Source: Scenedesmus sp. ARA3 (taxonomy: Eukaryota; Chlorophyta; Chlorophyceae; Sphaeropleales; Scenedesmaceae). From it: 64,000 nucleotides of DNA. A program made the position numbers and the translations under genes. Below, piece by piece: positions 22,157 through 34,352 of the stretch. The first letter of the stretch is position 1; every line of letters starts with the position of its first letter. The notes beneath the pieces are model-generated. The model had not been told where the DNA came from. It saw nothing but the letters and a program-made list of their open reading frames with translations, and ran no database searches. The stretch is from positions 1 through 64,000 of the forward strand of contig RWJK01001651.1 in the NCBI GenBank assembly GCA_004335835.1. Reading direction: 5' to 3'.

Positions 22157-25090
22157 TGCGGCCATTGCAGTATCAACATCATGCAGGACACAACCATCGT
22201 CCTGCAAGCACAGAGGAGCGGTTGAACAAGTTCAAGCTGCCAAGGCTAGCACAGCTGTAGTGGCACAGCAGCAGGCAGTTTCCTGCAAGCAGCACAGCCA
22301 AATCAACCAGCAGCAGCCGCCTGCAAAAGGTGCTACCCTGTGCAGCGCAGCATCACCTGGCAGTCCTCGGGCTTCCATGCCAGTCCAAAGCAGCAGCAAT
22401 CCCATGCAAGACAGCACACCATATCCTGCAAACTCTGTAGCGCATTACCTGGCAGTCCTCAGGCTTCCAAGCCAGCCCAAACACAGTGTTGCTGTGCCCG
22501 CAGCAGTCCTTGCCATCACCGCCAGTGAGCCGCAGCAGCGGCGTGCGCTGCTGGTCGTCATACACGCGCACCGCCATGTCGGTGCCTGCAGTGGCAAACA
22601 GCTGTACAACATGTGCCAGCATGTGAAGATCAGCATCAGCAGTAGCAGCAGCAGCAGGATGCATGCGAGTCAGCATGTCAGCACGGCATGGCAGATGCCG
22701 TTGGTGCTCAGAAGGTGCAAAGGTAGTTTCCTGCAAGCTGCAACGGGATCATGCATGTGTGACAAATACTCCTCACGCTGGTGCTGGTGTCCTTCTTTCT
22801 ACATGTACTGCAGTGATACAGCTTGCAGGAAGGCGACTGCTATGCCGCTTGCAGGAGTGCAGCTTGCAGGAACGCAATTGCTGTGTACAGCGTGGCACGT
22901 TGGCAAACATAACCACCACCAGTGATTTTTAGGGCACCAGCTGCATGGCAGCCACTCTTGCCAAGCGTAGCCGCTCTCTTGCATTGTTGCCGCCGACAGC
23001 AGTCGCTGACGAGACACAAATCAGGCGCCTCACCTGCCCATCTGGCCTGATGCTGATGTTGTTGATCTTGCTGCTGCCCTCATCACTCTGGGCCACTACG
23101 CTGCGCGTGCCTGTGTGCACATGCAGCAGCTTGCTGCCCTGCAGTTGGCAGCAGCAGCAGCAGCAGCGTAGGCTAGGTCATGCACATGAAGGCTACAGTA
23201 GCTGATAGAGGTGACACACGGGGTGACCTCAACTCACTGTTGCAGACTGTGTGGGGCAACAGGCCTTTGTAAGCAGCCATGCCCGCACAGACAAACAGCT
23301 TGCGACACTGTCTGCTGTGTTTATTAACAGAAGGACAGCCGCAGGCAGGCAGAGCAGGTAAAGCAGTTCTGCTACCTGTGCTGCTGCTGCTGCGGCGGCG
23401 GCGTAATACCGCAAAACCGTGTGTGCGGAAGTGGCAGCAATGCAACACAGCTGCTGTACAAAAATTGCAGCTCTGAGGGCGACACATGATGTAAGAGGAC
23501 AAACATGATGTGCAGTGCACAGGCACACAGCCCACATGCAGCAGTCCAACACAGCACGTCCCCATACGGACGCAATGCATTGCGTGCTGATACAACGCTA
23601 CACTGCCGCACCTTTGCGACTAGCAGCATGCTACGGTTGGCGGCACCACCAGCAGCGGTAGGCAGCCGGAAGCGCACAGCTGTAACCACAGCATCTGGTG
23701 CTTCCTGCAGCGGCAGGCTATCCAACACCTGCCCGCTGCTGGCGTCCACCAGCTGCATACACAGGACAGCAGACATACATAACAGCAGCCGCGGCACGAT
23801 CATGAGGCAGCAGGTGAGATCACGTGCTCAGCTCAAGCGTCCTTGCAAATGCATCATACATGCGGCTGCGCTGTGCACATATGTGAAAGCCAGGTTGTGG
23901 CATCCATCTGCACTATGAATGCATGTGTTGAGTGCACTTGGCAACCACTGCACAAGCCCATACACCCCAGCAGCTGCCATAGATCCCTGTGACACAGCGT
24001 CTCCTGCCTGGCATTGATGCACAGCTGCAGCAACTTCCACTCCCGCCAGCAATGCGCTGCTACCCCAGCAGCACGCACCAGCACTTGCCCCAGCCTGCAG
24101 CCCACTGCTGCTGTTGAGGTGTCCCTGGCTAGGCTGATGCAGGTGGCCTCCTGCCCCGGCTCCAGCTGCACCACACGGCCTGCGCATGGCAGCAGTAGTA
24201 GCAGCAGCAGCAGCGGCAGCAGCAGCAGCAGCAGCTTGGTAGGACTGGATGATCATGCATCATGGCAGGTTGCCAGAGACATGCTGCTGGCATGTGTCGA
24301 GGCTGGTGCTGGATGAGACCCTGCATGCATGGTGTGCAGCACAGCCCCTGAGCTGTTGCCTCATTGCCTGGGCCAAAAAGGCCTGACACCACACAGCTGA
24401 GTCCGTGATGCACTCGACATGTGCATTCGCTGTCATGTGTTGCATGCCCAACCTAGTGTCCAGCCTAACCTAGTGTGTTGTGTGTACATGGAACGGTTTC
24501 ACAACGAGCATCGTATAGATAATAGCAATCTCAGGCCAGGCTGATCTGCTCAGGGTGAGATAGACACTGCATTACTATCTGAGGGCAGCTCAGCAGCCTT
24601 GACGGCACTAGCATAGTAAAACATGATCCAGCATCACGTATCATGCTCGCTAGCTGCTGCACAGTCACCTGGCTGCAACTGTTCCCCATCCTTGACTGCC
24701 TGCAGCAGGAAGTTTAGCGGCTCTGCCTCAGGCTGGGGTGTGTACTTCTGCTGTGCTAGTTCACTTCGCTGCTGCGAAGAAAGGGATGAATTGAACAGAT
24801 CTGCAGAAAACACAGGCTCCTCATCACGGATGTGCTCCCTGCAAGCAGCACGGTCGGTGCACAGTTCAGCAGAGAAGCATTGCTGTGCAGTACTCTACCT
24901 GCAATGCTGCGTGCGATCACAATCACCCACCCTTCATCACCGGAGTATTCCATGCGTGCAAAAACCAAAGTTACTGCTTCAGCTCGAGCAGGATTGGGCG
25001 ATCCCTGACAAGCTCTCGGAGCCCGCCTTTTCACACGACTTCACAGTACGGTTGCAGCAGGCAGCGCACAGTTTTCAGGTTTAATTGCAT
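21042..25090 (-). CDS. WD40 repeat protein, 5' end unresolved
   Basis: The exons I read are about 25023-24975, 24838-24669, 24179-24079, 23752-23612, 23138-23034, 22601-22449, 22117-21953, 21723-21553 and 21206-21042, with phases that agree. The first two exons give a helical N-terminal region (LRELVRDRPILLELKQ, then EHIRDEEP). The rest form a WD40 propeller: TCISLARDTSTAAVG, SIRPDGQLFATAGTDMAVRV, GHSNTVFGLAWKPEDCQ, LLSAGWDATVQVWDLR, VCGDGLDVQGSRVLTGSW, LQLWDFGSGRL and a last blade SAVHAMDWVS to LLAVCCARQLHFLSA. The blade order resembles a conserved WD40 family of protists, but I cannot name it. The 5' end is open: an ATG at 25090-25088 is in the right frame but a TGA at 25033-25031 intervenes, so another exon or start is likely. 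A ghost of the 22449 exon end lies near 22340-22385. Confidence 0.75.
22122..22155 (-). repeat. (CTG)n on the sense strand upstream of a WD40 exon
   Basis: The plus strand shows a CAG run; on the gene's own strand it reads CTG and runs into the CCGCAG acceptor of the exon that starts at 22117. Confidence 0.8.
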
Positions 25091-25679
25091 CGGATTCGTA
25101 CTGCAAACGTTTCTCGACAAGCTCGAGAGTGTCAGAGCAGATGTTAAGAATGTGGAAGGCTGAGGGCAGGCAGGAGAGCATAGATCGGCCTGTAAAGGCC
25201 ACCGAACTACCTGAGAAACAATTCTTTAAAGTATCTCGTCGAGTCTGCATTAATAAGGGTGTTCGTAACCACGACAACAACAGGCAATTGAGCTGAGCAG
25301 CCCCTTATCTGTATCGAACATTCGAAATGTTTATAGCAGCATAATCATTTCCCTTAGGTTTTAAACACACCTGCTGGTCGCTGCTAAACACTTCTAGGAA
25401 CATCTGTAGCTGTGTTGGCGCTTGCGGGCTGCTTTGGCTGTTTGAGGTGCGCTTCTGCGAGCATTCTCGGCTTTAGGCATATATACCTTGATACTGAAAT
25501 AGCTGCAGCAAGTCCTGCGCTTTCTGATGCACAGCAACAGCAGTGGCAGCAGCAGCAGCAGCACATGCACTACCTTACTCTCACTGGTAGCTGCCTGCAA
25601 CTGCCTTTGTTCCCCTTTTGTTGACGACTGCGGCCATCACTCCTGCAGCTAGCATAGCTTAGCAGCAGTCAGCTGCAGC
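25091..25679. promoter_or_regulatory. Divergent promoter region, WD40 gene and BuGZ
   Basis: The WD40 gene runs left and BuGZ runs right from this roughly 590-bp gap, so both promoters must lie here or partly overlap it. I could not place a TATA box or a defined motif with confidence. Confidence 0.45.
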
Positions 25680-27287
25680 ATGGGGCGCAAGAAGAAGAAA
25701 AGAGAGGAAGACCAGAAGCCCTTCTGCTGGTACTGTGACAGGGAGTTCATAGATGAGCCTACACTGGTGCAGCACCAGAAGAGCAAGCACTTCAAGTGCG
25801 CAGACTGCAACCGCAAGCTCAACACGGCGGGGGGGCTATGCGTGCATGCGTACCAAGTGCACAAGCGCACCGTTACAGAGTGAGTAGGGATTAATGGCTA
25901 CTGACAGCACAGCCGATCACAATGACAGTCCAGCCCCAGTCATGCAGTCTGACATGCATCTGCACATATGTTCAACTGCCTCGCATAATTTGCTGTCATT
26001 GTTTGCTTGCAGCAGGGTGGCTGAAGTGTGGATTGCTGGATTCTGTCCACCCTCTGTTGTCGGCTCTGCAGCACATGACGCACGTACAAAGCTGCCCATT
26101 GCCCTCCTCACCCCTTGGTGCTCCTGGTGCAATATGTTCTGCAGGATCCCAGCAGCGCTGCCAGGCAGGACGGGTGTGGAGCGGGAGATCTTTGGCATGG
26201 CTGGCGTGCCTGCGGGCGCAAAGCCCGGCAAACCCTGGGGAGACGGTGCGTGGGCTGCTGCTGCTGCAGCCGCTTGTACGCGCGTTTGCAAGGTTGAGAG
26301 GTGGTTGTTGGGGCATGTGAATGCAGCAGGGATAAGCTAGATAAGCTAGAGTACGAGCAAACTGGAGAGGGACGCACCGGCAGTGACCATGTCCGCAGCA
26401 GGCACCAGCAGCTGCATGCTGATCTGCAGCCGATCGACTGTACAGCAATGTGGCATATAGCAGAACCACTTGCCAACCTGCCCACCACACATTGCGTCAT
26501 TAGTTGCACTTGAACGTGCAGTCGTATCATCTGATCGCAAAGAATGTGTATATATTTTGTGCTGCAGAGGGCGAGCCGACCAGCAAGAAAGCCAAGACAG
26601 AGCCAGAAGCAGCAGCAGCAGCAGCAGCAGCAGGCAGCGGCCCGCCACTGCCACCTATGGGCATGCATGGCGGCCCTGGCAGCAACGGCATGATGGGGGG
26701 CCACATGGGCGGGCCTATGGGCGGGCACATGGGCCCTCACATGGGCATGGGCATGCCACCTGGGCCTCACATGCCTGGCATGATGCAGATGGGCGGTGGG
26801 CCGATGGGCGGCGGGCCGATAGGTGGTGGGCCGATGGGCGGTGGGCCGCCGCCGCACATGCGGGGGCCGCATGGTGGGCCGGGCATGGGCCAGCCGCCGC
26901 CACCTGGCATGGGCATGGGGCCAGGTGAGAGTGTTGGCTGCATGGCAGGTGGTTGGTACAGCGGGTGGGCGCTGCTTCTTTCTTGTTTATGATGTTGTTG
27001 GGGTGCGGCTGCGCGTGCTGTGTTCATGTGCAGTGGCCGGGGGCAGTGCCAGGTGCTGCTCGGTGTGTGAGGGCAGTAGCGGCAGAGAGCTGGCTGTAGT
27101 GGGTGGTGCATGGGGCTGTGTGCAGTTGAGAGGCAGCAGGAGGAGCGCGTGCTGGCGTTTGTGATGTCAGCAGCGTAGCATAACTCGCCACACTATGAAC
27201 TACCACCTGGGTGCTTGAGCTGTGCGCAGCAGCAACGCACACCATGCATTGCTGCCACGCAATAGCTACATCGACAACTGTGCGGCG

Positions 27288-27326
<39 letters not shown>

Positions 27327-28960
27327 AGGCGGCATGGGCCCCATGGGTCCCCCAGGCTTCATGGGCGGCCCGCCACCAGGCATGATGGGCGGCCCACCGC
27401 ATAGACCGTGGGTAGCAGCGGAAACTAACAACGCAACAGCAACGTGTACACAATGCTCAGCCGCCAGTGCACATCTGCGCCTTTCAGCGGCTCACGTGAT
27501 ATGCCCTCGACACATCTGCCTGTTGCCGGCTGTGCTGCGGGTGTGCCTGTCCTGCTGGCTTGTGCGCTGTTGTAGGTGATGTTGCTTGCTTTTGTGTGGT
27601 GATGCTGTCTGAGCAGCTGCATAACTGGTGCAGAGCAGCACATGTAGTATCTATTTGTGTTTTGGCATCGGTTCAGCCCTGGCAGGCCATATACCGCATC
27701 TGGCAACTCGCACATACACTCACATGTTAGAGCACTCACTGCAGCACCCTGCATTGCCTGCTGCTGTCTGCCGGCATCCCTCCTCCCTTTCCTCTGCAAG
27801 CAGCTTTGGCAACCAGCCGCCACGCCCGGGCATGTTTGGGGGCCAGCCGCCACCCCCCATGGGCAGGCCTGGAGGGCCCGGCGGCCCCAGGGGCCCACCA
27901 GGCGGCCCTGGGGGACACATGGACGGTCCCGGCGGGCCCCGGGGGCCACCAGGCGGTTCAATGGGACACATGGACGGTCCCGGCGGCCCAATGGGTGGCG
28001 GCCNCCCGCCTGGCTACGGGCCTCCTGGCGGGCCTGGCGGCTATATGGATGGCCCGCCACCTCCCGGCATGATGCACCCAGGGCCACCACCAGGTGCGGC
28101 GCTTGAGTTGAGCTGTTCATATGTGTGCTGCTGCTGCTGCTGTTGCCGTGCTTGGCATAAGCCTACTGCTGACCTGGCACAGCCTCGCTGCCCACCTGGC
28201 ACCAGTGCATGTGATGTTGCTGACCTGGCACAGCCTGACCGCTGACCTGGCATAGTCCTACTGCTGACCTGGCATAGTCCTGCTGCTGACCTGTCATAGC
28301 CCTACTGCTGACATGGCACCCGCTTGCCGCTGTCCTGCATGTGATAGGCTGGTGTGGAAAGGCAGTTTCAAGGCATATGTTATGCTGGTGCCTGGCACAC
28401 CCTCATGTGTGCATCAGGCACAGCCATTGCTTGCACCACGCGCATGTGTGCGATGCTGTGCGAGCACCACGCACCACCCACAGTGCTTTGAGCAGCTTTG
28501 AGCAGCTTTGAGCATGTACACAAAAGCTCTGACAACTGTGTGTGGTACTGATGTGCTGCTGTGTGCAGTCATGCCCATGCGGCCGCCAGGTGGGCCGCTG
28601 TTCCCCATCGGGCAGCAAGGCCCACACAGCGGAGGCGGCCCTGGGCCAGCAGCAGCAGCAGCAGCAGGCCCCTCAGGCCCCAGCAGTGGCGGCCCTGGGC
28701 AGCCGTTGTTCCCTGTGCTGCCTGGCAGTGCTGCTGCGCCAGTGCCAGCAGCAGTGCCGGCGGCAGCAGCAGCAGCAACAGCAGCGTCAGCGGATGGCAT
28801 GATGTTTGAGTCGAAGCTGGTGTGGGCGGATGAGCAGTACTCTTTGGAGGAGCGGCGGGCGATGCTGCCAAAGTATGCCAAGGCACGTGCAGCCGCAGCA
28901 GCAGCAGGGGCGATGTCGATGGGTGCTGGCAATGGAGCTGCAATGGTGCTTGCGCCATGA
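25680..28960 (+). CDS. BuGZ / ZNF207 / SUF4-like C2H2 zinc-finger protein
   Basis: The exons are 25680-25879, 26145-26245, 26568-26924, 27329-27407, 27804-28093 and 28569-28960, giving 1419 nt and 472 residues in frame. It opens with MGRKKKK and two C2H2 fingers (C16, C19, H32, H37; C40, C43, H56, H61), then [20 protein letters not shown], the signature of the ZNF207/BuGZ family that includes plant SUF4. The middle is a very long Gly/Pro/Met-rich region. Near the C-terminus, [20 protein letters not shown] resembles the Bub3-binding GLEBS motif of BuGZ. Family members bind Bub3 and spindle microtubules in animals, or regulate transcription in plants. Both roles are possible here. One unresolved base lies at 28004 in exon 5. 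Confidence 0.88.
27290..27327 (+). repeat. (CTG)n run abutting the BuGZ exon 4 acceptor
   Basis: The CTG run continues directly into the CAG acceptor of exon 4, which starts at 27329. Confidence 0.85.
28004..28004 (+). other. Ambiguous base N in coding exon
   Basis: A single N sits in the Gly/Pro repeat of BuGZ exon 5. It keeps the frame, so it is a base-call uncertainty in a repetitive, GC-rich stretch rather than a gap. Confidence 0.95.
28165..28318 (+). repeat. Short tandem repeat in BuGZ intron 5
   Basis: About five imperfect copies of a CTGCTGACCTGGCATAGTCC-like unit of 22-26 bp fill the start of the last intron. No coding sense is visible. Confidence 0.75.
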
Positions 28961-29037
28961 GCATCAAGCTGTGTTGCGGTCGTGTACACACAAACTTTGA
29001 GCATACTGAGATGTGGTAGATGGGTAGATGCAGCAGC

Positions 29038-29042
29038 TGTAA
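29038..29042 (+). terminator. TGTAA poly(A) signal, BuGZ
   Basis: This TGTAA lies about 78 nt after the BuGZ stop codon. Confidence 0.55.
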
Positions 29043-32000
29043 CGTACAAAGGGATGTCCAATCGCCTGCAGATCTGTTTGCTTATATTCACAACATCAGC
29101 AGCTCTGGCGTTGTGTGGTAGCTCTGCACTCAGGCTGTTGTGTGTCCCAGAAGACCTTTCAGGTGCTGCAATGCAGCAGCTTACGCTTCTGTCAACAGCG
29201 TCTGTCATATAGAGATCATGTCAAGATAAGGCGTATGATTCCGAATGGTTGGGGCGATTGGATATGTTACGCTACTGGCAGATCGTTGCAAGCCTATGCA
29301 AGCTTTCTACCGTTGCCAATGCCGTTGGATGAACCACTGCCAACTTCGCCTCACCACCAGGCCACACATCCAATGGCAACAGCACCAAGGCATGTGGTAG
29401 CGGGGGCCAGCCTGTGATAGGCAGGTGAACAAGACGTCAGCCTTATGGGATAGAAAAGAGAGGGAAAGCGGCAAATTGCCACGCCAGCACAGCGTATCGT
29501 AACTTGGCACGGCGCGCAGCTACCAGCACGCTACGACCTTGCGGACTTGCCACTCCCTGGGAGTACATAACCCAGCCTCAAACCACAAATTGTCAATGTG
29601 ATTTTGTCAAACTGATTGATGCAAGCCTGCACCAGGGCCACGCAGCTGTGGGCACTGACGATCCGATCCGACGAACACCGACTTCGTTCACGAGGCGAGC
29701 TGCTGCTGCGGTGCCATAACTGTTCCACGCGCCAACGCGTGAAGGGCTTTGCCCATGCAGCCGCTGTTGTGACGCAGCACAGCAGGCCTGGTCGCCTGGT
29801 GTCACCTGACCGTGGCAGCTGCAGCTGCACTGGCTGGCAGCAGCAAAGCAGCACACACAGCACTAGTGCTGCAGCTCTTTCATGCACGCCCGGGACTGCA
29901 GTCCAGCATGCCTGCATGCACCTGCAACACGCCTGCTTGCACCTAGAAGCACCACACACTCCAGCAGCCCCCATTTACCGCCCCTTGTCGCGGCATGCCA
30001 TGCCCACACTGAACAGTATGGGCACATGGGCATCGGTTTGGTGTTTTGACCACCCCTGGCACACACACCCTTCTGCCAGTGCATCCCCTGGCGCACCCTT
30101 GCGCATCATGTGTATGCAGCGGTTGGCAGCAGCACCATGCACAGCCCCTTGACTGTCTAGAAAACGCCCCACGCCCCATGGGGTCTGCTGACACAGACCC
30201 CAAACTTTGGGGAGTTGAACTCCCCACACAGCCCCCACTCTGCCCACACCATGCATGCCATGTTGGCGGGTGCACTCGCAACCATTGCGGGTGGGTATGT
30301 GGGTGACCCACTGCATCCACAGCTTTGAGGAGGGCATGCAGGCTCAGCTCAAATGGAAAGACACAGCATGACGTCAAGCATACATGTATGGTCGCAGAGC
30401 TGGCACTGCACAGCTTGGCACTGCACAAGCTGACAAAGCAGCTACTCTGAGCAGCGCCCAGTTGGAGTAGTAGTAATCCAAGCATGCAGTGCGGCTTCAA
30501 GCTGTTTGAAGTTCAAACATATATGGCACTGATGAGCATGCATGTTTGGGCATGCAGCACAGAAGACAACATGATGCCGCAGCCGCGCAGCATCCGTAGA
30601 TCATGGTGTTGAATGCAGCAGTCAGCAGCAATACTGCGGAAACTGCATCAGCATATGATGAGGGATGCAGATAACGACAGCTGAGGCATGAGGCAGCTCT
30701 CAGCAGCAAGCATCCAACAAGAAATGGTATCAACACATGCGGAGGCACCACATGGCTGAACACCACTCTTCGGGTTTGCAAGAATGAACAAAAGATGGTT
30801 GAATGATTAAATGAAACAAGACCGCCGCATGGATCAAACTGCGCCTGGCACTGAAGCACGCATTGTTGTGCTTGTCAGCAGGCAATGCTCTGCTGTCGAT
30901 GCACATGCACATCCTGTGCAGAGCAGCAAACAGCAAGAAGAAGCTGAAGGCCGGCCAGCGGTGTGGCTCACCACTTTGCGTGCCATTGAAGGAGCCAATG
31001 TGTTGTTTGCCAACAACCATACCATGCCTGTTGATGCAAATGCTGTGCTGTGTGGCAGCACAAGACAGACGAGGATGTCCGCCTGAAAACTCAAGGCAAT
31101 AGCCTGAACCACAGGCTGGGATCCCCCGTACAGGCGAGTTCATGGAACAGGAGCCCTCCGCCAGGGAGCGCAATGATCTTGCAATAATGATTGATCATAA
31201 TGATTGATCATAACCACTGGGAAAGTGCCAGGTATGCCAAAAATAGCCTGAAAGAAGCCACACCACAACATGGATCACCACCACCAACCACCTAGTGAGC
31301 ATAAACCCAATCCTAGCCAAACAGATCCGTTCAAACCAGTTTTAAACCATACAAAACTATGTTACATATACCCTGCACCAGACATCCCAACCAATCAAAC
31401 ACATCAAGCTGTTACAAAAGTCCCAACCAAACCAAAATGAAGGTCTCATCACAATGCCAACAGACTGCATGAAGCGTAACTCGAAGAAAGAAAAAACGTG
31501 ACGAGCGCATGAGGAGACAGGTCACAAGATAATGAAGCGACAGGCACACCACTGATGTGATGTAACCGTGCCAATGCTGTCAGTAAACCGATGCAGCCCT
31601 CCATTGGCATACGCAAGGGGTGCGTTGAAAGGAAGGTGTGCACACACGGAACGCTTCAACTCAACAGCTGCCATGTAAGGCCACACTGCTGTTGTGCAGC
31701 ACTCAACCTGCAGCTTGGGAAGACCACAGCTAACATGCACCGCATGCGCTGACCACACAGCACCAGCGCCGCTGTCAGTGCCAGCAAAAACAGCTGCCAG
31801 CCCAACACGTGCAAGCATATGCGCACAGCATGCCAACAACGCGCGCGCAGCATATGTGCGCGCTTCGCTGTGAGGGCGGCAAACGTGCGTGCAGCCAACA
31901 TGCGCACAGCTTACAGCTCAAGCTGCCGTTTCAGGTTGACCGTACACTGCATGTTGCAAGTACAAGTATGCCGACTGTGATAACAGCAGCGCAGCACAGC

Positions 32001-32609
32001 ACCAGGTCCAGGCCTTGTGCTGCTGTCAGCTCAAGAAGCCCTATCACTACCACATCCTTCATTGTGTCATGCTTGCATCAAGCTACTTGCAGCACCCTGC
32101 ACTCACAGATATCCAACTGCTCCCAGCGGCAGCTGCTGCTGCAGCAATGCTGTGAAGGCGCAGCTAGCACCAGCTGACCACTCATCTTGCATATGATAGT
32201 GGCTGTCCATCAGCGCAGCTGCACCAGAGTATCAGGTCAACCCAGCACTCAAGCGCTGCACCAAATGGTACAATATACTGCAGATTCATCATGTGTAGGG
32301 CTTTGAACAGGCCAGCAGCTATATGAGAAGGAAGGCTCACCAGCACCACGTCAACTGCCTGCCGCTGCCTGGTCAAGACACCTGCTGTAATCACGCGCAA
32401 CAACCCACGCTGCAGTCGCTCCTACGAGCGCTGAATTCTGCGACCACTGTTCCTGCCAGTGCTGTTTCCTGCAAACGCCTGGGCAGGCGCCCCTGCAGGG
32501 ATGATCGCTGCAAGGCGCGCCATCTACTCTTGTACGCGCTGGCTGCTGCAAGCACCAGCTGCTGCAGGCACCGCTTCCTGCAAGCGCAGATCGCTGCAAA
32601 GCGCCCCAT
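29043..32609. other. Gene-poor intergenic stretch
   Basis: I found no exon chain or domain in these 3.5 kb. Open frames on both strands (for example minus 30500-29943) have biased composition but no recognisable family and no supporting splice sites. A 13-base direct repeat around ATGATTGATCATA lies at about 31186-31212. The part after 32460 holds two diverged copies of the sequence at the candidate ALY 3' end. Confidence 0.4.
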
Positions 32610-32985
32610 CTACTCCTGCATGAAGTCGCCCTGGGGTGCGCCCCTGCCCCTGAAGCTGCCACCTGCTGCCGCTGCTGCTGCTGCCTGCTGCGCCTGCCTG
32701 CTGACACTGCAGCAGCAACACACATGGCAGTGGCGATGGCAGCGCAAATTTAAATGTAAGAGGGTGCGCAGTAGCAAAAGGGTGATGCAGCAGGTGTGGC
32801 AGAGAATGCTTGCACCCTGGCCGGTGTTGCGGCAACTCAATTAGCAGGCTGCACGCCCCACCAACACAGCCCGCAGCACTGCCAGGTACCAGTCTAGACA
32901 GCAGTAGCGAGCACTGACGCGTGGCGCTGGCAAGCCCTGCCTGCAGCAGAACCACATGCGACTGCACGACAACCTGCAGCCAGCC

Positions 32986-33430
32986 TCGCACTTGATGCCG
33001 CTGCTGCGCGCCTTCATATGTGTGCGCGCACAATACTGCGCTCCCACCACCATGATGCACACAGCAATGAAACAGCCTCGCCGACACAGCCTAAACCACA
33101 GCGGCCGCACTCACTTGATGCCGCTGCTGAGGGTCTTAAAAGTGCCCCGGGGCACTGCGCTCTCCACGACCTCGATGCTTACGACAAGAAGTCAACAGCC
33201 TCAGTAAGGCGCAAGCACAGCAACTGCACTCACTTGATGCCGCTGCTGAGGGTCTTGAAGGTGCCCCGCGGCACTGCGTTCTTCACAACCTCGATGCTCA
33301 ATGCTGAGAACAACAACAATGACAGCCTCAGTAAAGGAAACTGCTGCGGCCGCACTCACTTGATGCCGCTGCTGAGGGTCTTGAAGGTGCCCCGGGGCAC
33401 TGCGCTCTCCACGACCTCGATGCTCATCTT
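32986..33430 (-). repeat. Ghost copies of the ALY exon 4 end plus donor
   Basis: The segment encoding VPRGTFKTLSSGIK with the following GTGAGTGC donor occurs at about 33355-33430 (joined to exon 4), 33229-33300 and 33108-33180, with a shorter remnant at 32986-33015. The extra copies all lie downstream of the true exon on the gene's strand. Confidence 0.85.
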
Positions 33431-34318
33431 CTTGTTGTCCAGGGCCACGTTGTTGTAGCGGTTGAACGCCGCCAGCGCGTCGCTGCGCTTCTCAAACACC
33501 ACATATGCTGTGCCCATGGAGCGCCCGCTGCAAGCGCAAAAGAACGTGAGCACAACAATGTCAGCACAACACGAAGTAAGCCATGTGCGAACGGCGGACG
33601 GTACGGTGATCATGGGGAGCCCGCTGCAACAAACAAAGAAACAGGAGGTGGGAGGCAGGCAGCAGGTGTAAGGTCAGCGCAGTGATCTTCTTGTTGTCCA
33701 GGGCCACGTCGATGTAGCGGCTGAACGCCGCCAGCGCGTCGCTGCGCTTCTCAAAGACCACATATGCGGTGCCCATGGAGCGCCCGCTGCAAGTGAGAAG
33801 ACAGTAAGAAAAACAGCAGCAAGCAGGCGATATGTCAGCAAGGCACATACAGGCCAGTTTGTCGTAGTGGATGCCGGAGTCCTTGATGGTGCCCACTGTG
33901 CTTAGTCACCACAACGCCCTGATACACACACGCGCCAGCGCACCTCTTGATGTAACACACAAGCCAGAGTCCTTCATGAGGCAGACACCAAGATCTAATG
34001 AAAAGAGAAATGCCGACAACAAACTCATCAGCAGTCTCGCCTCTTATCGTAGTGGATGCCAAAGTCCTTGATGGTGCCCACGCGCATGCCACGCAGTCGC
34101 ACCGACTCTAGCACAAACACACGCTGGAGTGCTGTGCCCGCATGTCGAACACAACATTCACAGCATGCTCAGGTAATTGACAACATGAAGCAGCTCATCG
34201 CACCTCTTATCGTAGTGGATGCCTGAGTCCTTGATGGTGCCGACTGTGCCGAACAGCTCCTGGATGTCCTCGTCAGTCACCTTGAAGTCCAGGTTGGAGA
34301 TGAAGCTGCGAACGTGAC

Positions 34319-34352
<34 letters not shown>

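Noticed and set aside
26108..26872. 254-codon open frame antisense to BuGZ
   Set aside because: It mirrors the Gly/Pro/Met repeat of BuGZ exon 3 and reads as His/Arg/Ala-rich noise.
28101..28330. Coding continuation of BuGZ through the GACCTGGCA repeat
   Set aside because: Reading on from exon 5 leads to a stop, while the GT donor at 28094 joins in phase to the family-like C-terminal exon.
29943..30500. 185-codon minus-strand frame as a gene
   Set aside because: The composition is Cys/His/Ser-rich without a family match, splice support or poly(A) signal.
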